From: Rotaria sp. Silwood1
Taxonomy: Eukaryota; Rotifera; Eurotatoria; Philodinida; Philodinidae
Assembly (NCBI GenBank): GCA_905250075.1
Contig: CAJNOP010000839.1
Coordinates: forward strand, 1-64,000
DNA length: 64,000 bases
Reading direction: 5' to 3'
Shown here one piece after another: positions 24,537-37,391 of the stretch. How positions within the stretch are numbered: position 1 is the stretch's first letter; every line of letters begins with the position of its first letter. Below the pieces are notes generated by a model. It saw nothing but the letters and a program-made list of their open reading frames with translations. It searched no databases and was not told the origin of the DNA. A program made the position numbers and the translations under genes.

Positions 24537-27500
24537 ATGTATCAGATTTTCCGTTATCGCTACATTATTTTGCGTTCAATTATTTTTTGGCTTATTATAA
24601 TAACAATGTTCAAAGTAACATCAATATTTTATTATGATTTACAACAACAATCAACTGATAGTAGTTCATCATCATTACCATATGATATGAAGGAAAAAAC
24701 TAAAAAATTTTCGAATTTATCTCTAATGTTAACAAAAAATGAAATTAAACCTTTAAATTTATCATTAATTATTAATCGTACAACTATTGAGTATTATCGA
24801 CAATATGTTAAAAGAAAAAATAATGAACAATTTATGTATAATAGTAATTTATTTTCATCAAAAACAACACGTTATATTTTACTTGTACAAGTACATACAC
24901 GTATTGTTTACTTAAAAAAATTTATTGAAATGCTACAAGCTGTTGAAACAATAAATCAATCTTTAGTTATATTTAGTCATGATTTTATTGATTCGGATAT
25001 CAATGCACTTGTAACAAATATTACATTTGTTCCGGTAAAATACATTGAAAATATTTTGTTTAATAAACCAAACATTTTTTTGTTTCGTATTTATTTATTT
25101 TTCAAAAGCATAGCTTAAGAATAAAGCTTCGAAAATAATTTTCCTATCAATAATACGAATAGCCACTTTGATGAGTAATGTAATATTATCAAGTAGTCAA
25201 ATTCCTTTAGATGATGTTTTCTATCTAATTCAATGCTCATATTGTTATTAGTCTTGCATATAAGCGGTTCATGTATGTGAGACTTTTATCACATAAATAT
25301 CTAGGAAATATAATTAATATTCTAAAAAAAAGTTCTCTTAGACTTTTTCCTAATAGTATTAAGAACTAATTTCGTCACAGATTAAATTAATATCGAATAG
25401 ATATAAGCAATATGGCCTCAGAACCAACGCTTGTTTTTTTTTTATTAAGGTCAATACTTTTTATGATCATGTAAAACTTGCGTCGAAAATCATATTGTTA
25501 CAACTAGAAAAGTCAGCGAATAATTTTAGTCCTGGGTTCACAAGACTGAACTTACAGGAGAAAAATTGTCATAACTAAACCTAAAGATTATAGTTATATA
25601 TTCTATATTTTGAAGCAAATTATCAATCAGAACATAATTAAAGATAAATGATGCAAAAAAAAACATACTAGTCACTGACTAAATAAAGCAAGAAATGAGT
25701 ATTGAAGAATTTTTTCAGATATGATACAAATTAGTTCTAGTATAATTTTCTTTAGATTGGGATCCAAAAGTATTAAAAGGGTCTCAAAAACTAAGATCAC
25801 TGTGACTGTGCCCAAAAAAAAAAATTCGTCACGCATCTCTCGAATTACGGACTAAATAGATATAGGAAAAGTGATCTCGGCATCGGAGAAATGGAGATTT
25901 AGGTCAGAAACAATTGATCCACCTCATTTCTAGTAGCACGTGTCTTTTTTACAGTACGAAATAACAGCTGTCTAGTGTAATTACATATGATCTAATAAAG
26001 GAAGTGACCTTTATCGAAGTGTAAACCATTTTTAGCTATTTTTTTCTATTATGAGTAGTTACTGAGATTTATTTGATATATCTTTTATAGTAAATAAAAC
26101 ATTTTAACTACATGAGAAAAAAAACAACTATTTTGTAATTCTGAAAGGTCAATCGGTACTCTCATGTTATTTTTTTTTCTATTTGACATTCAAATAAATA
26201 GAAAATTTCGAAGTAAAGTCATCGAATCTGTTACTATTCATATGTCTTCTATTTAGGTGATACAAATTTTTTATCCATATTCACAACAACTTTATCCAAA
26301 TGAATTTCCTGGTCTTGATCCAAACGATTGTCCACGTGATATAGTTCGACATAAGTAAGTTAAGTTTTTAAAGTTTTGTTTTTTTTTTTTTTCGTTTATT
26401 TCATCGAAGATTTTCTTACAGTAATTTACAATTATTTACCAAAAGGTGGGTAATAATTCATTAACAAATTTAAAACAAATACAATCCTCATTAATAGAAA
26501 TAAATAGTTCAGAGCTCATCTATATTTGCAATTTTTCTTCTCTATTTTCACTAGCACATTATGTAGAGTTTTTTTTTTATTCTCATGAGAATATATTTGT
26601 TTTTTTTTTTTTATTTATCTTGGAATCTTTTAGGGCATTAGCTAGTCGATGTAACAATGCACCTAATCCAGATAGATATGGACATTATAGAGAAGTGTCT
26701 ATTGTACAAATTAAGCATCATTGGTGGTGGAAGGTAAGTAAAATACATGGTATATTTTTTTTTGTTTTTTGAAAACATGGGTTAGAAAAAAAGAAGATTC
26801 AATTATATTATATCTGATTTATATAGATTCTCTTTGATTATAGAAATGAATGAGATTTGTACAAGTGAGTAACTAATGTAGAGAAAAAATATTTTATCAG
26901 TTCGAATGACATATACCTATAAACTAGCATGTTCTGTTTTTTTGTCGCATTTGTTTTTTGTTTTTTTTTTAATTAAATAACTCAAATCAAATGTGAATTA
27001 GAAATTCTAATAAATAATCATATAACCACAAATAAAAAATATTGGTTTGTTTTGAAACATAACAAAACTAAAATATTTCATTTTTTATTCTATTTTAATT
27101 GTTTTTTTTTTTAATGTTAATGTATTTTTATTTTTTAGCTCAATTTTGTTTTTAATTCAATTGAAATATTAAAAAATCGTACAGATTATTTATTACTTCT
27201 ACTTGAAGAAGATTTTTATTTATCACCTGATGCACTTGTCTTTCTTAAAAAAATGGAAACAGCAAAAGAACGGTAAATTAAATAAAAAATCTTTATATTT
27301 TCATTTAAAAATTGTTTTTTTTTTATTTATTGTCTTCTCTTTAGTCTATGTCCTGAATGTTTATTTTATACATTAGGAAATCTTGAAAAATCCGGTCGAC
27401 AATTTGAAAAACTTGGTTCAAAAGTATGAAAGAAAAATGTTAACTCAATAAGAAATAAAATAAAAATATTCTTAGGTATCAATTGCATATTGGCATGCAC

Positions 27501-28015
27501 GATATAATCTTGGCATGACAATATCTCATTCATTATGGCTTTTACTTGTGAAATATGCTGAAGAATTTTGTACAATTGATGATTATAATTGGGATTGGTC
27601 ACTTGTTTATTTAGCACAACAACGTTTTCATTTTCCTCGTGTAATCTATTCAAGTGCGACAAGAGTTATACATCTTGGCTCATGGTAAAGAAAACAAGTC
27701 TATTCTATAGAAAAAAGAAAACATTTTATTTGGTTGATTTTGTTTTAATCTTTTAGTGGTACTCATCATAAAAAATTTTGCTCTAGTGAGTCTGATATCG
27801 CTCGTTGGACAGAAACAGATAAATTCTATCAAAATAATCGAAAATATTTATTTCCAACAACAACTGCATCTTTACATATTAAATATGATGGTAAACGTCC
27901 ATTTAAACAACCAAATGGTGGATGGTCTGATGTACGAGATCGACAATTATGTCTTTCTTTTGCATTTAAAGATTATAAAAACCTATCTCCTATTGATAAA
28001 AAAAACATAGTTTAA
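24537..28015 (+). CDS. MGAT2: Alpha-1,6-mannosyl-glycoprotein 2-beta-N-acetylglucosaminyltransferase
   Basis: Eight exons (24537-25034, 26257-26354, 26422-26445, 26634-26733, 27139-27272, 27345-27423, 27476-27684, 27757-28015) join to 1401 nt, 466 residues; the vertebrate enzyme has about 447. GlcNAc-transferase II adds GlcNAc to the alpha-1,6 mannose arm in the Golgi, starting complex N-glycan branching. Near the N-terminus is one membrane anchor (residues about 8-32, type II topology). Family hallmarks follow: FSHDF, QIFYPYSQQLYPNEFPG, DPNDCPRD, GHYREVSIVQIKHHWWWK, the metal/donor site LLEED (residues 260-264), FCTIDDYNWDW (342-352), GTHHKKFC and NGGWSDVRD. Intron 1 is 1.2 kb, far longer than the others, and exon 3 is only 24 nt. 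The start is the first Met ahead of the anchor. Confidence 0.95.
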
Positions 28016-31000
28016 ACATCTTTTCTTTTTTTTTTTGTGCAATATGATTTGTCTCAGTGAAAAGAAAAAAAAGTCAAATGTTCTTTTTGTTTTGTCATAA
28101 CATTGTTATTGTTGTCTTTTCATTGTCATTGTTTGTGTTTAATTAAATTCCATTTTTTTTTTTGATATGTCAAAAGATGACAATTTGAATATGCTTTAGA
28201 TTATTTTAAATTCATATGTGTTGTTTAAATTTTGTTCTTTTCGTCATTATCAACAACGTTTAATAGTAGATTATGATATTCAAGTATATTGATTTATCAT
28301 GTTCAACAAAGACTGACGGTGAGTAGGGTTTGTGTATGGAAATCAAAAATTAAAGATTAATATTTTATGTACTCATTCAAATTGTTGTAATTATTCCAAT
28401 ATGAACGTAAATCATTGTAAGAAATTTTATTGAGATGAGTTGAAACAGAAAAAGAATTTTATGAGTGAAAGCCTCCAATGGGTATATTGCATTTGAGTCA
28501 AGACTATGTGTATTATTTAGAACCAGACGAGTTATGAATAAGCTGAAGAGAGTGTCACATAATGTATCTCAAAAGCAATTGATTAGTTAGTCGGATGTAT
28601 TAATATTATTAATCATGACATTAGGAGTAGTATCAAATCACATATTGATTTAGTTGAACTAGAACTTTTGAGTCAGTAGAATAAATCATTACATATAGAA
28701 GAGACATGAAATATTCATTACTATAACAAGTAGAAGAAAATCAAGATATTTTCTTTGAAAAATAAATACAAAATATCAAATGATTGATCTAATATATTTG
28801 CCTAAACTTATGACAAGTTTGATTTCATATTGAAACTAATCGTAATCTTCTATTTATCATAGAATTTTCATACTGAATATCATATCCTGATCGATATGTT
28901 TTATAGCCTAGAAAAGATAATTTTTTGACTTTGAGTCCATTATAAGTGCTGATTGATATTTATACTTGTAGATGATAGCGTACGTCTGATATGAATTCAA
29001 TCCAGATGAAGTAATATTCCTTTTTTTCAGATTCAATATCTTCTATTAAACATACTATAATCTCATTCTTTCTATCTGATTCTACTTTGTAGCTATATAT
29101 TATCCACAATCAGAAACACATCGACTAATATACACTGATGCTAGATAAATATAAATAAGTGTATTCTAAGAAATACAGTATTTGTTCGACGTAATCTGAT
29201 TATTTTGTCTGTTGCAGACACAACACATATATTTGTCAGAGTCTGTTCAAACTACAAATAATATATCTCTCCAACATAGTATGTTTGATCGAGCTAAAAC
29301 TCTTCTTTTTTTTTGTTACAGATATTGACCATTGTTGAAGTGTCTACATTATTTTTTGTTTTGAAAAACATTGCACCGTTGATTTTTGGAAGGTTTCACA
29401 AAAAATAGCTCTAGTAAGAAAACAAAAACTCATATATTTTTGAAGGTACGCTCAGTATTGTGATTTTTTTTAATTGAATGAATGGAAAGGAAAAGAAACC
29501 AAAAGAAAAAGTAGTAGGCACTCCAAATAGTGTCTAGTATCTATAAAAAAAAAGTTCCAATTCTATCGGACTTATTTCGACTGAAAAAACAAGACAATTC
29601 TTAGCCTTTACAATCCAGATATTTCCTCGAAAGAAGTATTTGAGAACTTAGAGTCTACGATAACGCTTGCTCTACTCATTGAGATCTACCTACAAATGCA
29701 TTCGATTTTATGTATAGAATGAAACGAGTAAGTCAAACGATTTATATGTCGTCACATGTTTATCTTTTTCTTTATAGTTTGAATGGCTATTCAACGAAGC
29801 AATCGAATCTGAACTGGAAAAAAGTTTGTTGATTTTGAAGAAAACAAAAACCAATTACTTTTTGATTATATGATGTTGGAAAGATATGATTTATAAATTA
29901 TTCTATAATCAAATTTCTGTAGTTATGTTAGCGAGAGATTTTCACAATAGTAAATTAGATCATAATTTTTATTGATTATTCCATGATAAACTTAAGATCA
30001 TTTGTTAAATAGCAGAAATTCAATAAAATAAACTTTTCTTTTGTTATTTCATTTTATAACAAGTCTATTATCATCATATAATATTCGATAAGCAGTTTCT
30101 TATAATATTATTGATTTACACTATGTGATGTAATGAAGTATCACTCATCAATCATTTATACTATCAATAAAAACATTAGTGTACCATTTGAGAAAAGTAT
30201 ATATTAAATTCAAGATCTATGTACTAAGAAATAGACTCATAATTTGATATTCTAATGAAAATTATGATTTAGTATTATAATGATAATTGTAAAGATATAA
30301 CGGTTGTATTATAGATAATAAAAGACATAATTTTCGAAATATTATTTGAAAAAATTCTGTAATAATTAGAATTCTGTTTTTTTAATTCATAAGAAAAAAA
30401 ATAAGAAATTTTTTCTTTTTCGATTAGAATTCGTACAAAATTTGTTGGAATATATGATATCAATTCATTTTATTTTTCTGAAATTAATATCTATGACAAA
30501 GCAAAATAGAGAGTGTAAGTTATAAGGTGAGATTTTCTCCGATACTCATAGCAACCCAAATCAAAATAGAGTATAGATCAATAATTTTAACAACGCTGAT
30601 GCAAGCGATCGCAATAAACTTTAGCAATCAGGGTTAATAATCAATGAGAATGTTTTCATAGCCACCAAAGACAACAGATATCAGATTCATTTTCTATAAT
30701 TCTTTCACAAAGATACGAAACCAGAGTAGTAAATAGGGATTATGAGAAAACATTTTTAACTCACTAATTGTTTCCTCCTCGAAAGCTAGTGGAGTATATT
30801 AAATCTTGATATACTTTATGATCTGAGTAGATCACAAAAGATTTTTTACTCGTAATATACTAACTTTCTGTAAGAAAGCGATTGATTAAGTTAGTGTTTC
30901 TCAGGTTATCAAAACACATAATAACATGTTGAATGAAGCCCGCTATGATGATCCTGGACGGTTTAGGTCCAAGTCAAAAAATCTTCGATTTGACAAGGTC

Positions 31001-31599
31001 TAATATTAAGATCTGTTGTAGATATAATAGATATGTACAACAAGTTTATTTATCAACGAACACAAAAAATAATCATGGTAGTTTAAGGAAAGTAAAAATC
31101 TAACGGAAGACAAATCGTTGATCTAATAATCGATGATTCTTAGAAACAAACTTATCTATTAGAGACTTTTTGCTTAACATATTTTGTATTAATCTAATGA
31201 AGCCGAAAAAAAAACATATAATTTCCACATGTTAGTCCTAAAGTGGTTCTGCTGCTTTTTAATTGAATATTATTTGAGTGCAAAATACAAATGATAAAAA
31301 TTACATCAAATATTTTAAAATTATGATTTTTTAAAAAGAATCTGTTTTGTTTTGCTTATTAAAAAAAAATATGTACTTTTAGATGACTCAAAAAAAATAT
31401 ATATATGATTTATTACTCACTAATGTACTACTCTACTCCATATTAGAATTCCTAACAGTAAAAAAAAATCAATGGTGCACGAATATTTAAAAAATCTATT
31501 TAATTGAACCTAATATGATTAATGTATCATTTAGTTTTTATTTAATTTTGTAGATTTTAAAAAGGAAAAAGAAAATTATTAAGAAATCAAATTATTATC
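28016..31599. other. Intergenic, nothing recognised
   Basis: About 3.6 kb between MGAT2 and ADI1. No ORF with coding character and no clear repeat unit. Contains homopolymer tracts only. Confidence 0.6.
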
Positions 31600-32357
31600 A
31601 TGGTATGATTAATTTAATTATTGATTTTTTGTTATAAATTGATTTAAGGTACGAACATGGTATATGGATGATCGAACAGAAGATCCACAGGATGAACATT
31701 TATTAGAAGAAGTTGATACGACAACATTATGTGCACGTACAGGTGTTGAAATATGGTATTTTCATCCGGATCAAACTCTTGCTGGAAATGAAAGTCCATC
31801 ATTAATTAAATTAAAACATGATCGAGGGTAAAAAAAAAACAAATTATTATAATATAATAATTTAATATATCTCGTTTTTCATAGATATACATATGAAGAT
31901 GAAATTAAAGTTGCACCATCTATGGAGAATTATGAAGAAAAATTAAAAATTTTCTTTGCTGAACATATTCATTCTGATGAAGAAATTCGTCTTATACTTG
32001 AAGGTTCTGGTTTTTTTGATGTACGAGATCATAATGATAAATGGATGAGAATTCATGTTTTTCCTGGAGATTTAATTATTTTACCTGCTGGTATTTTGAA
32101 ATAAAAATAATTTTTTTTTATCTTTTTTTAACTTTAGTTTTTTTTGTAATTTTTATCATTTAGGAATGTATCATCGATTTATAACTGATAAACATAATTA
32201 TATTCGTGCTAGACGTTTTTTTGTTGGTGAACCTGTTTGGACTCCAATTAATCGACCTGATGGTGATATACATCCATCTCGTAAAACTTATATTGAACAT
32301 CTTTATCGTAATGGTGCTATTGATACAAACAAGAATATTACTGATGCTATCTCATAG
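31600..32357 (+). CDS. ADI1: Acireductone dioxygenase
   Basis: Four exons (31600-31602, 31649-31827, 31885-32090, 32164-32357) join to 582 nt, 193 residues (human about 179). The enzyme oxidises acireductone to the keto-acid precursor of methionine in the methionine salvage pathway, in cytosol and nucleus. It is a cupin: metal ligands H88, H90, E94 ([11 protein letters not shown]) and H133 (P-A-G-M-Y-H-R-F) fall at the same positions as known for the human protein. FVGEPVW and NRPDGD are also typical. The start codon is alone on exon 1: ATG, a 46-nt GT-AG intron, then V-R-T-W-Y-M-D-D, which matches the family N-terminus. The gene converges on ETHE1 with about 900 nt between stop codons. Confidence 0.95.
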
Positions 32358-33259
32358 AGAAAGCAAGAGAGAAGAAATCATCATTCTTATCATTTCTTTT
32401 CATTTGTCACTATGTTTACTTTGGGCTTAACATTTTTTTTTTTTTATTCTACACATCACACAAAGAATCTATAGAAAGTTAAGGTGACAAATAAAACTAT
32501 TGAATCTTACTAACTTTGAATCAATAATATAAAGAATACATAATGAAATATTTGATGGCAAACAACAACAAGTTAAGATAGATGTTTGAATTCAGCTCAC
32601 ATTTTATCTTTCAAGAGTTTAAAATCATCACGTATTACTTGATTATCAGTACTGTTTGAATATATTGTTAATGCAGCACCTCCGCTTATGAATGAATTAA
32701 ATATTGACTTAAATAATCTACTAGATTTTATGTAAAATAACAGTATGATATTCCTTGACATAGAAAGAAATGAAACAAATCGATGCATCATTAATGTTTG
32801 ATTGATTTTATCTATATATATACATTATTATTAATCTATTTGTTCTAATTTAATTTTGAAAAATCCTATTCATAATAATCTTATATCAATTATCATTGTT
32901 ATTGTTTGAAAGCTAATGATAGTTAAAGATTAGTAGTTTTTCTTTTATTACTCAATTCAATTCAATGTTGATCAAAGAGAAGAAATCTTCTTAATAAAAA
33001 TAAATTCTTCTTAAATAAATTAGAACAAAAGTATTTTTTATTTTATTGAGCAAATAAAATTGTCTTTATAATTAAAATATGTTTATTCTAGAAAAAAAAC
33101 TCAAATGAGAATATTTATTTTAATATAATATTTTTTTAAAAAGTTAATCTAATAAAATAAAAATAGCGTTAGTCCTATCGTAACTCCTTTCCTTATTGAT
33201 TTAAATTTTCAATTATTTGGAATGAATGAATAAAAAAAAAAAAAAGGAAGTTACACGTT
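32358..33259. other. Convergent intergenic region (ADI1 and ETHE1 3' ends)
   Basis: Two 3' ends face each other here. An open stretch at 32597-32791 (minus) has no family features and is taken as chance. A poly-A run near 33232-33245 is notable only as low complexity. Confidence 0.6.
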
Positions 33260-34337
33260 TTACGGTTCTGGTAATAAACCACATATCAAATTAGCCGGAA
33301 CAGCCTTGTCTAAAACAATACAATAAATATAATAAAAAGATTCTTTTTATAATAATCTTACCAATTTGTTTTGGATAACTAAGTTTAAGTTCTTTCATAA
33401 CAGCAACAAATTCTTCACGTGACTTTGTTAAACGAGTGTTATATTTTTTTTCTTCTCCAACTGTTGAACTTGTTTGACCTAATGAAGAAAAGAAAAGAAT
33501 GAAAATTTTCTAGTTTTTTTTATTTAAAATAATTACCTGTATAATCATGTCCAGGATAAACAATAAAATGATCCGGTAATGTAAATATACGCTCATGAAT
33601 AGATGTATATATGTTATCAGCACTTCCTTGTTGAAAATCAGTACGTCCACAACCTCGGATTAAAAGACAATCACCAGTAAACACATTTGAACCTTTGTGC
33701 CAAACAAACGTCATACAACCTATTCATATTAAATTATATTATTCATAAATAAAATCTAAATTTTGTTTACCATTTGTATGTCCTGGTGTTGATCGACATT
33801 CAAGTATTAAACGTTGATTTTTGTTATTTTTATCACCAATTTCAATTTCATCACCATCTTTGATATATATATCGGCTTTTCCACCACTATCCTTGCTTAT
33901 TACACTTCGACATCCGGGTAATAATGTTTTGAGACGACCACTTCCAGTAATGTGATCAGCATGAACATGTGTATTAACTAAGGTAAAAAATACAATATTT
34001 TATTATTTAGTATTTACAAACATACTTGCATATCGTAAACGTAAACCGAGTTGTTTAATAAGTTGCATATCACGTGCTACTGTTGTTATAACTGGATCAA
34101 TAATCAACGCTTCTTTAGTTTTTCCATCAGCTACTAGATAAGTATAAGTGGATGTTTCTTGTTCGAATAACTGAGAAAAAAACAATATGAATTCATTTTA
34201 AAAGTAATTAGGAATAAATAAATTTGTTTTTGTACCTGTCGAACAAATGATCCGTTCGATAATGCTCGTCGAATTTCTGTTGAAAGACAAGCATTACTAG
34301 ATTTTTTAATCAAATGATTTAATGAACGAATGAACAT
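33260..34337 (-). CDS. ETHE1: Persulfide dioxygenase ETHE1
   Basis: Six exons (34236-34337, 34026-34170, 33771-33977, 33537-33719, 33362-33478, 33260-33309) join to 804 nt, 267 residues (human 254). ETHE1 is a mitochondrial non-haem iron enzyme that oxidises glutathione persulfide to sulfite in sulfide detoxification. The metallo-beta-lactamase fold is evident from T-H-V-H-A-D-H (residues 85-91), the iron ligand H149 in S-T-P-G-H-T-N-G, and D168 in [35 protein letters not shown] and the C-terminal AVPANLICG are diagnostic of ETHE1 over glyoxalase II. The first 34 residues are basic and Ser-rich, as in a mitochondrial targeting peptide. Divergent from the next gene across a GC-rich promoter region. 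Confidence 0.95.
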
Positions 34338-34352
34338 CTACAATAGTATATG

Positions 34353-34509
34353 TATATATATATATATGTTGTAGTCAAAATTAAAATTCAATCAAATTTA
34401 AAATTTGACTGATTTTTTTTTGACTAGGCAAATTTAAAATTTGCTCAGACGAATCGTGTTATTTTATATTTGACTAAATTTTAATTTTGACCAGAACATG
34501 TATATATAT
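34353..34509. repeat. Short inverted-repeat element upstream of ETHE1
   Basis: The left arm (about 34360-34393, GTAGTCAAAATTAAAATTCA and preceding TA-repeat/ATGTT) and the right arm (about 34471-34509) are reverse complements over roughly 35-38 bp with few mismatches. Two copies of a smaller palindrome, CAAATTTAAAATTTG, lie between them (near 34394 and 34430). The flanks are TA-dinucleotide repeats, which hides any target duplication. It could be a MITE or a cruciform-forming promoter sequence. Confidence 0.6.
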
Positions 34510-34599
34510 CAACAAATGAGTATTTAAAAATACAGTTCCATAAGATTTTCATATACATGAAGTTTCTTGTTCTTCCTTTTTTTCTTTTTTCTCTTTTTT

Positions 34600-35117
34600 T
34601 TGCTATCATACTATTATTGCGAACGCATTTGTTGACCCCACGCAGACACACTCTTGCCGTAACTCGATCAACACAAAAGAGACCAACTTCTACTACTATT
34701 CGTAGATGTGCGCTCGCACACATCACGTAGACACACTCGTTTCTCGCCGGGTACGACCAAAAGCGAGTAATAGGCAAAGAACAAACGAACATGATCGACT
34801 TGCACCAGTCACCGTCGCTAACGCTACCGAGTGATGAAGAAAAAAGAGACAAACATACAAGCTCGCAGCACCAACCGACAACGAGCGAACGAGCCGTCGC
34901 TGCTGCGCCGACTCGTCGGTTGTCGTCGTCGTCGTGTTTCATTCAGTCCGTCATCATTCATTTCTCTTCTTTCCCTCTTTTCCCTCTTCCATCGAGCGAG
35001 CACACACGCACACACATACGGCGCTCGCACATCTATCGTCTGTCTTTCGTCGTCAACTACGCTGAATCGGACTTTTATTCGCGTAACGCATACTGACATA
35101 CTACGCGTGAAGTTAGA
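34600..35117. promoter_or_regulatory. GC-rich divergent promoter region
   Basis: The stretch 34620-35100 is markedly richer in G, C and CpG than anything else in the window (for example CGTCGTCGTCG near 34922-34935) and lies between ETHE1 (minus, start 34337) and an acidic protein gene (plus, start 35118). It is open in several overlapping frames on both strands (34481-34942, 34791-35096, 34824-35195), which is expected of GC-rich DNA poor in stop codons, so I do not call these genes. A (CA)n-like tract lies near 35000-35017. A shared CpG-rich promoter and 5' leader is the likeliest reading. Confidence 0.5.
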
Positions 35118-36964
35118 ATGGCCGGTATAACAAATACTAATACATCTACGAAAGTAATACGTATTCAAGATGATGAAAAAGAAATATTGTTTCATTTACG
35201 TGAAATTTATGGTTAGTTAAGTTTATCTATTTGAGTAATATCAATAAAAAAAAAACAAAAATAATTCGATGATATTTTTGTTTAGGTAATGATTATAAAA
35301 AATATAGTGAATATATCAAACGAGAATCAAGTGTACCATCAACAATAAAAAAAATTTATAAACTACTCGATGAGCGTAAAGCTTATCGACGTATTTCGGA
35401 TTATTTTCATCGAGAACGGTAAAAAAACAATTTGTTTTCTTTTATGTAATTAAACAATGAACGTATATATATATAGGTAGATAGATATATTCAATTTGAA
35501 ATATTGATATTGAATAAGAAAAAAAAAAAAAAAGAATTCTTTTTTTGTTTTTTCGATGTTCCATGTTGACGGAAATGCTATATGATCGGAAGGAAATTAT
35601 TTCTTGTACTTGAACTTCTAAGGTGCAAGAAGAATTTTCTAAGTTTACAAAGTTGTAATGCATCCGAGTGGAATCATGCTTATGTAATTTTTAAAATAAT
35701 CGGACGTTCACAATGATTAAACATCCTTCTATTCTAATATTTCGAATTGAATAAACACTCAAGTAAATTACAGTTAAAGATTTTTTTTTTTGTTCTGGTT
35801 TCTGTAGAAATTCCACTTCATAGTTTCTTTTCTTTTTCTTTTTTTTTTTTGATAAAGAAACCTAAGAAAGGAAGAGACGTGATGACACATACACACATAT
35901 GAAACTAGAAGAAAACGTTGAAAGAAAATGACACTTTATTTCAATTAGAATGCATGATCGTGATGAAAGATGAAGTCTAATAAAAATATCCAACTATAAA
36001 CTGCAATTAAAAAGAATTTTACATTCTAATAAATTATTCTTAATTTCTAGTGCGGCTAAAAAAGCTAAAAACCCTCATTCAAATGGTATTAATGGACTGT
36101 ATACTCGTTCATCAACGCGTGGTATTACTCAAGTGCCTGAACAAATATCTTCTATTCATATGGATCATGACATGGATGATGAAGATGATATAGATAATGA
36201 TGATGAAGATAATCATACAGGTACAGATAATGATCAACAACAACCTGCAAGTCCAACAATAACAAATGGAAGCGATGAACATAGTGGAATAAATCATTCA
36301 ATGACTAATGATGATGAACAACAACAACATCAACAACAAATTCGATCTCCACTAATAACTCCTTCAAGTCATCAACGAAAACGAATGTTACCATTAACAA
36401 ACCATAAACGTCAACCACCACCACCACCACTACCATCCTCATCGTTTATTTCATCTAATATGAATGGTAACTCTGATTTATTATCAGTACGTGCACATTT
36501 GGAAAAAGGTAAAATGATATTAAAAAAAAAAAAAAAACTAAGAAATTACTTTTATTATATTGATTACAATTTAATTGTTCTTATCGTTTTTCTTTTCAGC
36601 TTTAAATGAACTTGATCGTGCTATTATATCCAAGAATGAATGTAATAGTGATGAACAACATGGATCTATTACACCAAGAAATCATCTTTTACCAAATGGT
36701 CATCGTCATTCAAAATTAGATGATATTGTTCGATCATTATCACATGTTGTTAATCAACAACAAGAAAATGCTCGATTAATTATTGATGAATCATCTGTTT
36801 TACTAATTGATACTGAACAACAACAAAAAGAAGATAAACAATCAGGAAGATTATTAGCAACAACACAAGAATCAATTATTAACGTTCTAGAACGTTTAAA
36901 TGCTCTTGTCGATCGGGGTAATTCAATTTATGATCGAGTAGAAAGTATTTTGTCGGAATTTTGA
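35118..36964 (+). CDS. Unrecognised acidic, Gln-rich, probably nuclear protein
   Basis: Four exons (35118-35211, 35286-35418, 36051-36508, 36600-36964) join to 1050 nt, 349 residues. I do not recognise the family. Residues about 12-75 form a charged, probably helical module (DDEKEILFHLREIYGND, KKIYKLLDERKAYRRISDYF, RERAAKKAK). Next comes an acidic Asp/Glu block (DMDDEDDIDNDDEDN), Gln-rich and Pro-rich spacers, then a C-terminal helical segment with heptad-like leucines and isoleucines (SIINVLERLNALVDRG, RVESILSEF). The helical N-terminus plus acidic and Gln-rich parts suggest a chromatin or transcription factor subunit; this is inference only. The start ATG follows the GC-rich leader and is the first in frame. 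Intron 2 is about 630 nt, the others under 100. Confidence 0.8.
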
Positions 36965-37391
36965 CATCTCTTATATATATATATATATTTTCTTTGTTTT
37001 GTTTTTCTTTCAAATTTTTATATATATATGATCATGAGAGAATTGTATATAGAAATCTCAACTAATATTTGTTTCGTTTCTGGTGTTTTTGTCTTATAAA
37101 ACAACACGATCGGTTAAAGAATGAAAGAAAAAAAGAAAAACATCAATCGGATTTGATTACGATATATGAATGGAAAAAAATTTCTACGTTAAATCATTTT
37201 GTATTACGTTTCAAACTTGAATGAAGAATCAACGAATTCATTAGTTTGAAACGTCTAGCAATATAGAAAATGATGAACGTAGAACTTTTGTTCTTTATTA
37301 TAATAAAAAAAGAAACACAACGAAAAACAAATTAGTAATATTTCTTTTCAATGAGATGATTTCATCACTAACTTTACTGTAATTTTAATAT
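36965..37391. other. Convergent intergenic region
   Basis: 3' ends of the acidic protein gene and EIF2B1. A (TA)n tract starts right after the stop at about 36974. Nothing else seen. Confidence 0.6.

Noticed and set aside
34481..35195. Several overlapping open frames of 100-150 codons on both strands in the GC-rich region
   Set aside because: They overlap one another on both strands, show Ser/Arg-rich low-complexity peptides, no domain and no splice context. GC-rich DNA lacks stop codons by composition, so these are taken as by-products of a promoter region.
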